A stretch of DNA of 64,000 nucleotides, taken from contig JAERTG010000023.1 of the NCBI GenBank assembly GCA_016845065.1, forward strand, positions 62,001-126,000, in the 5' to 3' direction. Every line of letters begins with the position of its first letter. Position 1 is the first letter of the stretch. This stretch comes from Fidelibacterota bacterium (lineage in GTDB: Bacteria; Fidelibacterota; UBA8477; JABMPR01). This document shows positions 8,871-19,200 of the stretch, one piece after another. The notes beneath the pieces were generated by a model, which searched no databases, had not been told where the DNA came from, and was given only the letters and a program-made list of their open reading frames with translations. The position numbers and the translations under genes are program-made.

Positions 8871-8899
8871 AATATAGGTGTACAAAAGGTGTATATCAA
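8871..8899 (-). promoter_or_regulatory. sigma-70-type promoter of the lexA/mutasome operon
   Basis: On the minus strand TTGATA (8899-8894) and TATATT (8876-8871) are separated by exactly 17 bases, followed about 6 bases later by the ATG of the first small ORF. Confidence 0.6.
8876..8893. promoter_or_regulatory. candidate LexA operator: 11-bp-period direct repeat in the promoter spacer
   Basis: AGGTGTA occurs twice (8876-8882 and 8887-8893) with CAAA between, one helical turn apart, between the -10 and -35 boxes. It also contains an imperfect dyad (TACA-N5-TGTA). Position and symmetry suit autorepression by the adjacent LexA, whose recognition helix is divergent. The assignment is inference. 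Confidence 0.45.
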
Positions 8900-8920
8900 G
8901 TAAATGATGTATTTTGATAT

Positions 8921-8949
8921 AAAAAAAGCCCCGCAGAGGATGCGAGGCT
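8921..8949 (-). terminator. intrinsic terminator of the surface-protein operon
   Basis: A 9-base stem with one mismatch (AGCC.CGCA / TGCG.GGCT, 8927-8949) with a 5-base loop, followed on the minus strand by a run of T (8927-8921). It lies 24 bases after the last lipoprotein gene and separates it from the lexA promoter. Confidence 0.8.
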
Positions 8950-8973
8950 TAGTAAAACGAGTGTAGCAAAGGG

Positions 8974-9543
8974 TTATTTAAATTCGATAGACACAATCCG
9001 CCCATTCATATCAAATACAGCAACACCATTGTCATAAAGCCAGACCTGATTGGTTTCATCTACAATGTATCTCTCAATGGGATCACCATACTGGCGATAA
9101 ATACGTTCCTGATCAGAGCCTTTGATCAAAATGGGTGGTGCAGTATCGTTGCCCCCATTATCACCATTAGTCATAATACCATGTTCTTTCACCAGGGCCA
9201 ATTCCTGCTCCATGGCTTCCAGATTGAGAACAATCGAGTCCAATTGAGCGACCATACCTGGTGGCATACCTTTTCCACTGGAATTAACGGCTTTTTTCAG
9301 AATCTTGATCTGTTTCACGATGACAGGAATCTGCTTCCCAAGTTTGCTCTGATTTTTTTTGAGGGTGGCAACATCCTTTTCAAGCGCTTTAATTTTTGAG
9401 ATTGCCATCTTCTGGAACTTATCATTCTTGTCAAAGAGTGTTTTAAGCTTTTGATCCACTTCCGTATTAGCGGCATTGGATGAACAATTCCACATGAACA
9501 TCGAAATCATGGTAAGCGTTAATAATATTTTCAGTGACTTCAT
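8974..9543 (-). CDS. coiled-coil lipoprotein, unknown function
   Basis: About 189 residues from the chosen ATG at 9543 (frame opens at 9555, but the later ATG has the better-placed purine-rich SD-like sequence). A short hydrophobic leader ends in Asn-Cys-Ser-Ser, a plausible but non-ideal lipobox. Next comes a lysine-rich coiled coil, then a Gly/Asn linker ('GDNGGND'), and a C-terminal SmpA/OmlA-like fold: 'QERIYRQYGDPIERYIVDE' followed by a short beta sheet. Last gene of the surface operon, directly before the terminator. It may tether or help assemble the outer-membrane partners encoded upstream; this is inference from position. Confidence 0.7.
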   Translation of the reverse strand: MKSLKILLTLTMISMFMWNCSSNAANTEVDQKLKTLFDKNDKFQKMAISKIKALEKDVATLKKNQSKLGKQIPVIVKQIKILKKAVNSSGKGMPPGMVAQLDSIVLNLEAMEQELALVKEHGIMTNGDNGGNDTAPPILIKGSDQERIYRQYGDPIERYIVDETNQVWLYDNGVAVFDMNGRIVSIEFK

Positions 9544-9596
9544 CATTCTTCCCATCTTAGTGAACGTATTAACTCTGGTTGGCTAAACCAAAATAG

Positions 9597-10196
9597 CTAT
9601 AAATCCTGTAATGTCTCGATCTTTTTAATGAGTTCTGCCCGTCCCTCATTGGTAGTGATATCAACCATAAAGTCCTCATCTAAATTCTGGACCCACGCAA
9701 GTGCAGCAGCGAAATCTCCCGTAGCATAATTTGCGGCGGCCAACATAATAGTGATTTCGGCGTAATCTATGCGCCAGTTGTGGGTGAACTCGAAGACAGG
9801 TCGAAATTCAATGAGCTCTTCACCCCTAGAAATAGCCCTTACATAATCACCCGTGACATGATAGCTCAAGGCAATACCAGCCAGCATTTCAAAGCGAACC
9901 TGACTACTATCAATGGTGATGAGGTCAAGACCACTATTAAAGAAGGTGATTGCCGTATCCGGACTGTTAAACTCAATATAGCACCATCCAGCACCATTGT
10001 AACCATCTATGTACTGGGCATCCATATCCAGACCCTCCTGAAAATGAGCCAATGCACTTACGAACTCACGTTCAGCATATAAAGTCCATCCATATTCTAC
10101 GAAATCATCGACTTCTGGTTCAATTTTCTCACGGCATCCAAAGAGACTCGTAAGTAGGATCAGCGCAAACAACCAATTCATTTTATTCATATTCAC
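9597..10196 (-). CDS. TPR-repeat lipoprotein
   Basis: 199 residues with a signal peptide and good lipobox (LTSLFGC; Cys near 21), so it is probably anchored in the outer membrane facing the periplasm. The mature region contains tetratricopeptide-type helical hairpins: 'YGWTLYAEREFVSALAHF', 'GYNGAGWCYIEF', 'LAAANYATGDFAAALAW'. TPR lipoproteins commonly scaffold secretion or envelope assembly. The start has a very strong site (TAGGAGG). The gene begins 5 bases after the stop of the giant surface protein, so the two are surely cotranscribed and probably function together. Confidence 0.8.
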   Translation of the reverse strand: MNMNKMNWLFALILLTSLFGCREKIEPEVDDFVEYGWTLYAEREFVSALAHFQEGLDMDAQYIDGYNGAGWCYIEFNSPDTAITFFNSGLDLITIDSSQVRFEMLAGIALSYHVTGDYVRAISRGEELIEFRPVFEFTHNWRIDYAEITIMLAAANYATGDFAAALAWVQNLDEDFMVDITTNEGRAELIKKIETLQDL

Positions 10197-10201
10197 ACCT
10201 C

Positions 10202-13200
10202 CTACCTTAGAACCAGCATTTTGACAGTTTTCGCATACCCCTTGCCCGTCATCATTCGAGCGAAGTAAATACCACTACTTACTTGCTGACCCTGATCATT
10301 CAGGCCGTTCCAGGTAATTGAGTAACTACCAGGCTGAATTTGTGTATCCATAAGATTGCGAACTTCCTGCCCTCTGATATTGTAAACACTAAATCGAATA
10401 TTCTGATTTAAGCCATCCAGAAAGCCAATATCAAAATCGATTGATGTGGAAGGATTAAATGGATTCGGGTAGTTTTGTGACAATTGGCTCTTATCAGGAA
10501 CAATAATTGTCCTTGGTCCCAATTTGAAAGCACCCATTGTAGCCGTCCATGCCCTCACTCGTTCACCGTCTGATACAGATGCGAGTTCATTATATTCACC
10601 CGCTGCATCCCGAAGATAGATGGCCTGATCATTCTCCAGCGCAGGCATACTCACTAATACAGGTTCAGCGAGAACCACCCCATCTGTAAGGACTTTGTAA
10701 CTGGCATTATCATTAGCGCTCAGCATAGAGTCCAGTACTGCAATCCTCGTTGATTTTGCGGCGCTGTTTGAATTTCCCTTGATCTCAAATTGAGCATCGG
10801 GACTGCGCGCTAACCATCCACTGCCTTGCTTAATCAAACTGACAGTGACATTTACCGTGATGGTGGTATCTCCAACCCAGTTCGACGCATAAACTTCAAA
10901 AGCATTGAGACCTTCCTCTGCTACTTGAACCACTGCTACATAGCTGAAAGTATCAACTGTAGTGAGCTCAACATCGAGACCAGAATGAGTCACAGTAAGC
11001 GAATCAATCATACCCAGACTATCCACAATCATCATTTCATAATACGATGGATAACCCCTGTTTTTGTAAAAGGCGATGACAGGTGTGGGTACATCAAAGA
11101 TGTCCATGGACACCGTAACAGTAATTGTATCCTGTAATGGATCATTTGTTAGAATCCGGAACTGGCCACCATATCCACCAACTGTGAATGCAGATGGATT
11201 GATATTGAACGCAATAACAGCACTCGTGTCATATTCTATTGTCCCTGTCTCCGATGGAAGTGATATCCATTCCGGTGTATCCAATAACGACCATCGTAAA
11301 TCGGTCAGGCCAAGATTACTCATAGTGAATGAGGTATCAATATTGGTCAGTCGCTCAATGTCTACGGCAATGCTATCCGTATCAAGCGATGCAAATGCTG
11401 ACGAAGTCGTCACATGGAACGTATCAGCAATTGCTGATGTATCGGCTTGATCCAAAGCCCGGACAAACCATTCGATGGTACTTGATGGGAAATCCATCTC
11501 AGAAACATCAACGGTGATGGTTGTATCCCCGGTTGCCAGCATGGTATCATAGTCCGTACCCTCGAGGTTGATTCGATAAGTCACAGGGTTGTCTTCAATA
11601 TCAAAGGCAGTTGTCCATGTAAAGGACAGTGACAAACCGTCTGCAGGGACGAGTTGAGTTGAATCCGCTGGTAGCAGTAGGGTAACCGGCTCAGGGGCAT
11701 CATTTGTTTCAAGTACGCGATGCGAGATAAGAATGGAGTCCATTTCATCATAATAATCCTGCACATATGCTGTAAAGGAGTGATCTCCAACAGCTGAATC
11801 AACTGGCAGCCAGGTTATTTCACCGGTGAGTGAATCAATGGCGAGCCCTGGCGGAGCATTAGTTGACAGGCTCCAGGTTAGCGTATCAGCACTAATTGAT
11901 CCCACATCCGGATCATCCACAACGAAGAATCTGGAATATTCAGAGTCTTCAGCAGAGGAATCCGTATATGTACTATCATCAACAAATTCTGGGGCTGTAT
12001 TGATAACAAATTGAAATGTATCAAGAGTTGCAGTAAATAATGGATCATCGAACGGCCATTGATGATTTCCGGCAACATCATATCCAAGGAGGGTAATAAT
12101 GTAATCTTCACGATTGCCCAAGGAGTCTGCTGCCAAATCATATTCCCAGGTTCCAGCACCCAGAACCAGATCAAAGCGAGTCGTATCAACACCATTCCAC
12201 TGGGTACCATCCCAATAAAAACTATCTGAATCACGCTGGAGCATGAGTTCTACATTGTCCATCCCGGACAATTCATCGCTGAAGGTTCCACTTAGCGTTC
12301 CTGGCCAGGCATCAATAAAATAATAAGGTTCCATATCACTGGTAGTCACTGGCAAGATCAAGTCAGCTGTGATAGCCGGTGTACTCAAGATCTCTGATAT
12401 GTTTCCTGCTACATCCATAGCGCGTACATTCAAGAAATACGTGTCACCATGTGTATAGCTCATGAGTGTATCAGTGGATGTGGTAAGAAGGGAGTCCCAA
12501 TTCAGGAAGTCATCTAGGCCTGCTGTGTTACCAATCGAAAAATCATAATATGCCACACCGGAAACAGCATCAGTAAAAGGAATCCAACTTGCCTCTAAAG
12601 TGTCTTCAGCATTAATGTATTCATCGCTTGTGGTACCATTGGACAGGAAGAACACTGGTAACGCTGGCAGCTGATCCATAATCATAATATCTTCCAACCA
12701 AGCACCTGTGGTATCGTTGCCACGCCCATCAACTATAGTGATTCTTAGGTCAATAGGCTGCCCCTCTGTACTTATGGATAAGGCTTCTAGGTCAACTGAA
12801 TCTATCGATGCAACAATTTCTGTCATATTGTTTGAGTCTATTGATATGGAGTCAACAAGTATGCCTGGTGCATCATTACCAATACGACCTTCAACCTGTA
12901 TGTAGCCCAAAAACAGAGAACTATCAGCTGCAACAGGAGTTAAGACCGTAATATCAATTCCCGAGTTCGTAGAATTCCAGTAGCCTTCAACAATATTTCC
13001 ACCAATTGTAGTGGTATCTGAAACCACAGGTAGTTCAGGACCCTGAAAGTCCACAACCAACTCATTCGCACTTTCTGTGCCTTCAACCTGATTTCCTGCG
13101 ATATCTAACAGATCAGCGCTAACAACGATCCCAGCATTGGGTCCAAAACCTGATAAACCGCTAAGAAATGCATGATCCAATGTCATGGTGAGGGTTGTAT

Positions 13201-16200
13201 TTCTATTCACGATTGCTACGGTATCCACATGCTCTGGAATGACTGGTATAGGAGGCACAGCAAGCATATTTTGCATTCCAACTCGAATAATCGCCTGTCC
13301 CCCCTCAAGACTTTCATCATCGGCGATAGGTATCTCGAGAGATATACCGGTATTGGTATTGTTGTACGCATTCTCCCTAATTACACCACCTGTTGAAATC
13401 AACGGTCCACATGTGAATGGTGCAGGACCATTTGTGTCGATGATAATGACATCTGTCGCTGTTGTGCCAATAGTCTCATTTCCTGCACGATCCTGAACGA
13501 GAATCCGTGTATAGAGATTGGAATCGTCGAAATCAGCGAGTGCTTCCAGATCGGCTGCAGCAATCCGAATCGTATCATCAAATGTCGGTATAGTGAAAGA
13601 GTCCGGTAATACCGCATAGTAGGGGTTTTCTGCAAAGGTGGCCCCTATTGACATTTCTACCTGGAAGAAACCATCTACCAATGTTGGATCAGCAATGGTG
13701 TTGACCGGGATTGTCAAGAGCAGACTATCAGAGGTAGCATTCCACCGTAAAGGAGAAACATTCTCCCCTTTAATAGTGAATTCAGAAATGTCAGGTGCTG
13801 TTGGCAAGGTCTGATCTATGATTAGAGTAGTTGCACTGGTTGCTGAAACGGTTTCATTTCCAGCAATATCTGTAATGATATACCTGAATTCTAGAGTAAG
13901 ACCATCTGTAAAACCAGTCACGGTTTCAAGATCAGCTTTCAGAAGGGTAAAGGTCTGATCAGCAACCAGGGAGCTGATATCTAATTCAGGCGTGTATGTT
14001 TCAAAGTTACCATCACCTGGAACAATATTCCCTGCTATCTTGATATTTCCATCAATGAGAGATGGATCCCCAGTATCAATGGGGATAGTGATTTCCAAAG
14101 CTGTATTGTCTGCATTCCAATATCCCTCATTGGAATAATCCCCCTGTGGGATCAGTTCCGTGAAGGCGTTGGCTGTAGGCACTATTTCATCCACAGTCAG
14201 CGTTGTTGGACTTGGATTTAGAGTGGTTGAATTTCCAGCTACGTCAGTGACAATTGCATCAAAAGTGAGGACTCTATCCTCACCGTAGAATGCCAGACCT
14301 TCCAAGACGGTTCTTTCTACAGATAATGTTACATCTTCTAAGGCATCGATATCGTGGGGAGCTAATATGTTCTCGGCAGTGAAGGCATCGACAGTAGCTC
14401 TGAGCTGAATTTGTCCACCCTCAAGTGAGGCATCGGAGAGCTCAATTGGAATTGTGACATCAACACCAGAATTTGTTGAATTGAAATAGCCTGTTACAAC
14501 TGAATTCTCAGTAGCTACTACAGTTCCCAGAGCGACTGTTGTTGGATAAGTATAATCAACATGAACTGTGTTCAGACCGATAGTTCCGGTTGACTCATTT
14601 CCAGCTTGATCTGTGACGATTGCACGGAATGACAACTCATCGTCATCTGCCGCTCCATAAGTTGTAATGTTAGCTGCACTCAATGTGATATCGTGGTTTC
14701 CATCTACTGCACTTATGGTGGAATCATCTCCAATAATAGCAAAGCTATTGGCATTGTCTATATCGGCTTCTAATTGGATGGTTCCGCCGATCAAAGTGGC
14801 GTCATCATCAAGAGGAATTGAAACCACCAGACTTGTATTGGTGTCATTCCAATAACCGGTGTACACATTGCCCCCAATAACGTTTAGGAGACCTGTAGTA
14901 GGTGTTGTCGGAGCAGTTTGGTCAATAGTTAAGCTAACCCCACTGGTAGCGCCTGGTGTCTCATTTCCAGCATAATCCGTGAAAACACCACGTATCTGAA
15001 TGGTCCCTCCTGCCTCATACCCTGCCAGTTCATTTTGAAAATGCGACCTTGTCAGACTGAGAGTAATAGGATTTGTACCAACATCCTCTGTATCACCTAT
15101 GATAGAAAAATCATTGGCGTCAATGCGAGCTTCCAGATGTGCGGTTCCACCATCTAGTGAGGGGTCACTACCATTGTATGGGAGAAGTACTTCTACACCC
15201 GTATTGAGGATATTCCAATAGCCCGTTACCACTGGAGCTCCCAGGGTTAAGATGTTTCCAGTAGCTACCTCAAAGGGGAATATCCCATCTACCAGAATAT
15301 CATTATTATCACCAAGGTTTTGTCCACTTGGGATAGCAGTATCGAGATCATTTCCAGCATCATCCTGAAGCGTACCAGCCGATAACGTAATAGATTGGAC
15401 TGTCAGATCTGCGCTCTCTTCATTTTCAGCCACAGTATAAGTAGCGATAGCTGTGCTTGATGCTGAAATTGAAGTAATGGAAACGGTTTGACCTGTATCA
15501 AACAGAACATCCAAGGAGCCTAATGCAGAAAGTGTTAATGCTTCATTAAACTCAATTTCTACATCAACCGTTTCATCCACACCTAAAGTATCTGTTACGA
15601 TAGCTGCACTGATACTGCTAATTGTAGGAAACTCACCATCAATGGTGATACTACTATTATCAGCGAGATTCTCGCCAAATGGGAGCGAAAAGTCAACTTC
15701 ATTACCTGCATCATCCACCAACTGACCAGCAGAGGCAGTAACGGAAATAACGGTGAGGGGATCTGCAGTCACACCTTCAACAATACTCAATGTAAAGGGT
15801 AAAACCTGCTCATCAGTAATGGTGTTGTCAGTGAGAATTTCTTCTGCAACGGTGTTAAGAGTAACGGACATCTCTCCGCTCTCCAGACTCACTTCTTCAG
15901 ATAAATTAATGGTAACGTTGACATCCTGACCAACACTGTATGAACCATCATTGGTCGTGGAGGTTATCTCTGTTATCGTTGGGTCAACTTCATCAACTAC
16001 AAAATCGATATAGGGCAGTGTCGCTACAGTAGTGTTGCCAGCAATATCAGTTATAAGTGCAGTAATAGAGAAGGTCTGGTCTTCACCATATCCAACCATA
16101 CTTTCGATATCGGTATCATCCAGGAGGATGGTTTTCGGTGTATTCCTCGCATCAATTGTTGAGGCACTACCCAGATTCACCAAGTCATTTGAGGCTACCC

Positions 16201-19200
16201 GACCCTGAATTTGGAGTGTACCACCATCTCCATCTGTGAGACTAGCATCATCGGGGATATTCACAATGACACTCATCCCTTCATTATCCTCATTCCAATA
16301 ATTATCTACAATATTTCCACTTGTTGTTGTTGTAGTTGCCGAAACCATGGTGAAGGCAAGCGGATCAATTCCATCAATAATGAAGTCATAACCATCGGCG
16401 AGATTGGTCATTCCAGCTAGAGTTGCCATATTTGAAACATCATTTCCAGCTGCATCTTGAAGCGTTCCAGCTCCCAAAAGAGAAATTCCTGATATGCTCA
16501 AGTCTGAGGATTCATCACCAGCAAGAACAGTATAATCCAAGGTGGCTGTAAGCGAGTTGGAAATACTGGTGATGTTTAAATCAGTCGTACTGGAATTAAT
16601 ATCCAGAACCAGGGTCTCTCCTCCAGACAGTGTAACTGCTTCACTAAAGGTGACAATAAGACCAACTGTACCATCCTTACCCACGGGTGTAGCATCATCA
16701 GTCCCGGAAGTTATACTCACTATTGTAGGTATAATGCCATCGACCACGATTGTACTATTATCATCTAAATTAGAATTTGTTGGAATCGTACGATCCAAGT
16801 CGTTTCCAGCAGCATCTCGGAGGCTACCTCCCAGGAGCGTCACACCTATTACTGAAAGATCATCGCTAGAATTATCTTCCTGAACAGTATAGGTCCCACT
16901 GGCAGTCGTGCTGTAATCAAAAGCGCTAATTACAAAGGTCTCATCTGTAGTACCAGTCTCCAGCTCGAGCTGCAGGTTATCACCAATCAATTTGACAGCT
17001 TCAGAAAATGTTGCTATAACATTAATATCATCAGTTGGAATGAAGGGGCCATTTCCTGAATCTGAAGTAAAACTCAGGATTGTGGGCACTTCTGTATCCA
17101 CAGTGATCTCATTCGCACTGGCAGACCCAACCGCGCTAGTATTTCCGGCTTTATCTGTCACTACGGCCACGATTTTTAATACTGCATCCTCCGTGTATCC
17201 AGGAAAGGCTTCAAGGGTTGCTTCTGGCACAGCCAGTGTATGATTACCGGACGAAGTAATAGATTGGGCAGTCCACAGATTCACAGCATCATTTACATCG
17301 GCAGACCAGTACCCTTTTAACTGGATGGTTCCACCACCATTGATCAAGCTTGCATCAGCTGGAATGGGAACAATTACATCCAGGAATTCATTGGTATTAT
17401 TCCAATAATCCGTCACCACATTTTCAACGCGGGCTACAACAGTTCCAACATCAACAGACGCTGGGATGTTTCCGTCTACCACTATGGTTCGATCACTATT
17501 AATATTGGTGGGAATGGTGACCAGATTGACACTATTCCCAGCAGCATCTTGAATCGTACCAGTCGTTGTAAGTGGACTTTCAGCCAACAATGCAGAGCTG
17601 GCATCCCCTGAACCAACTGTATAGTCTGCCGAAGCGGTGGTCGAGCTTGAGAAAGCGCTAATGTTTGCTGTTCCTCCTCCATCAAGGTTAACGACCAGGT
17701 CAGCACCAGCCAGGGTAACAGCCTCACTGAACTCAACTGTTACATTGATTACATCATCAATTGCATAGTCGCCAGCTGCGGTGGTTGATGTAATACTTAC
17801 TATGGTAGGCACGATACCATCAACAACGATATTACTATTGTCATCTAAGTTTGAATTTGTAGGGAGGGTACGATCTACATCATTTCCTGCAGCATCCCGG
17901 AGACTACCGCCAAGAAGAGACACGTTTATTACTTCCAGATCATCACTGGCGTTATCCGTCTGAACCGTATAGGTTCCGCTAGCTGTCGTATTGTAATCGA
18001 AGGCACTGATAATGAAAGTTTCATCAGTAGTACCAGTTTCTAACTCGAGCTGCAGATTATCACCAATCAGTTTGACGGCCTCAGAAAATGTTGCTATGAC
18101 ATTAATATCATCGGTTGGAATGAAGGGGCCATTTCCTGAATCTGAAGTAAAACTCAGTATTGTGGGGACTGTCGTATCAACTGTGATCTCATTCGCACTG
18201 GCACTCCCAACTGCACTCGTATTTCCAGCCTTATCTGTGACAACAGCCACGACCTTTAATACTGCATCTTCCGCAAACCCTGGGAAAGCTTCCAGAGTTA
18301 ACTGAGGCACTGCCAGTGTCATGTTTCCCGATGAACTAATTGATTGTGCATCCCATAAATCCGCAGCATCATTTACGTCTGCTGACCAATATCCTTTTAG
18401 CTGTACTGTTCCACCGCCACCTGTTAAGCTGGCATCCGCTGGGATGGGAACAATCACATCTAAATATTCATTGGTACTATTCCAATAATCCGCAAGAACA
18501 TTTTCAACCCGTGCAACTACAGTTCCGACATTCACGGCAGCCGGGATATTTCCATCAACCACGATTGTTCTATCACTATTGATATTGATGGGGATGGTAA
18601 CAAGATTAACAGCATTACCTGCTGCATCAACAATAGTCCCCCCTGTTGTTAGTGGACTATTTGCAGATAAACTTGAACTTGCGTCTCCTGAACCAACTGT
18701 ATAGTCAGCTGTAGCGGTAGTTGAGCTACTGAAGACCCCGATGTTGGCGGTACCGCCTGCATCTAGTGTAACGACGAGATCTGCTCCTGCCAGAGTTACT
18801 GCCTCGCTGAATTCCACTGTTACATTTATGACATCATCAATAGCATAGTCGCCAGCGGAAGTTGTTGATGTGATACTGACAATAGTGGGTACGATACCAT
18901 CAACCACAATATTGCTATTGTCGTCTAAATTCGAATCAGAAGGAACTGTGCGGTCCACATCATTTCCAGCTGCATCTCGAAGACTTCCCCCCAGCAAGGT
19001 TATGCTGTTTACAGAAAGATCGGAGCTTTCATTGTCTTCCTGAACCGTATATGTACCGCTCGCGGTTGTACTGTAATCAAAAGCACTGATGATAAACGTT
19101 TCATCTGGTGTACCTGTTTCTACCTCAAGCTGAAGGTTGTCACCAATTAATTTTACTGCCTCAGAAAATGTTGCAATCACAACAATATCATCAGCTGGCT

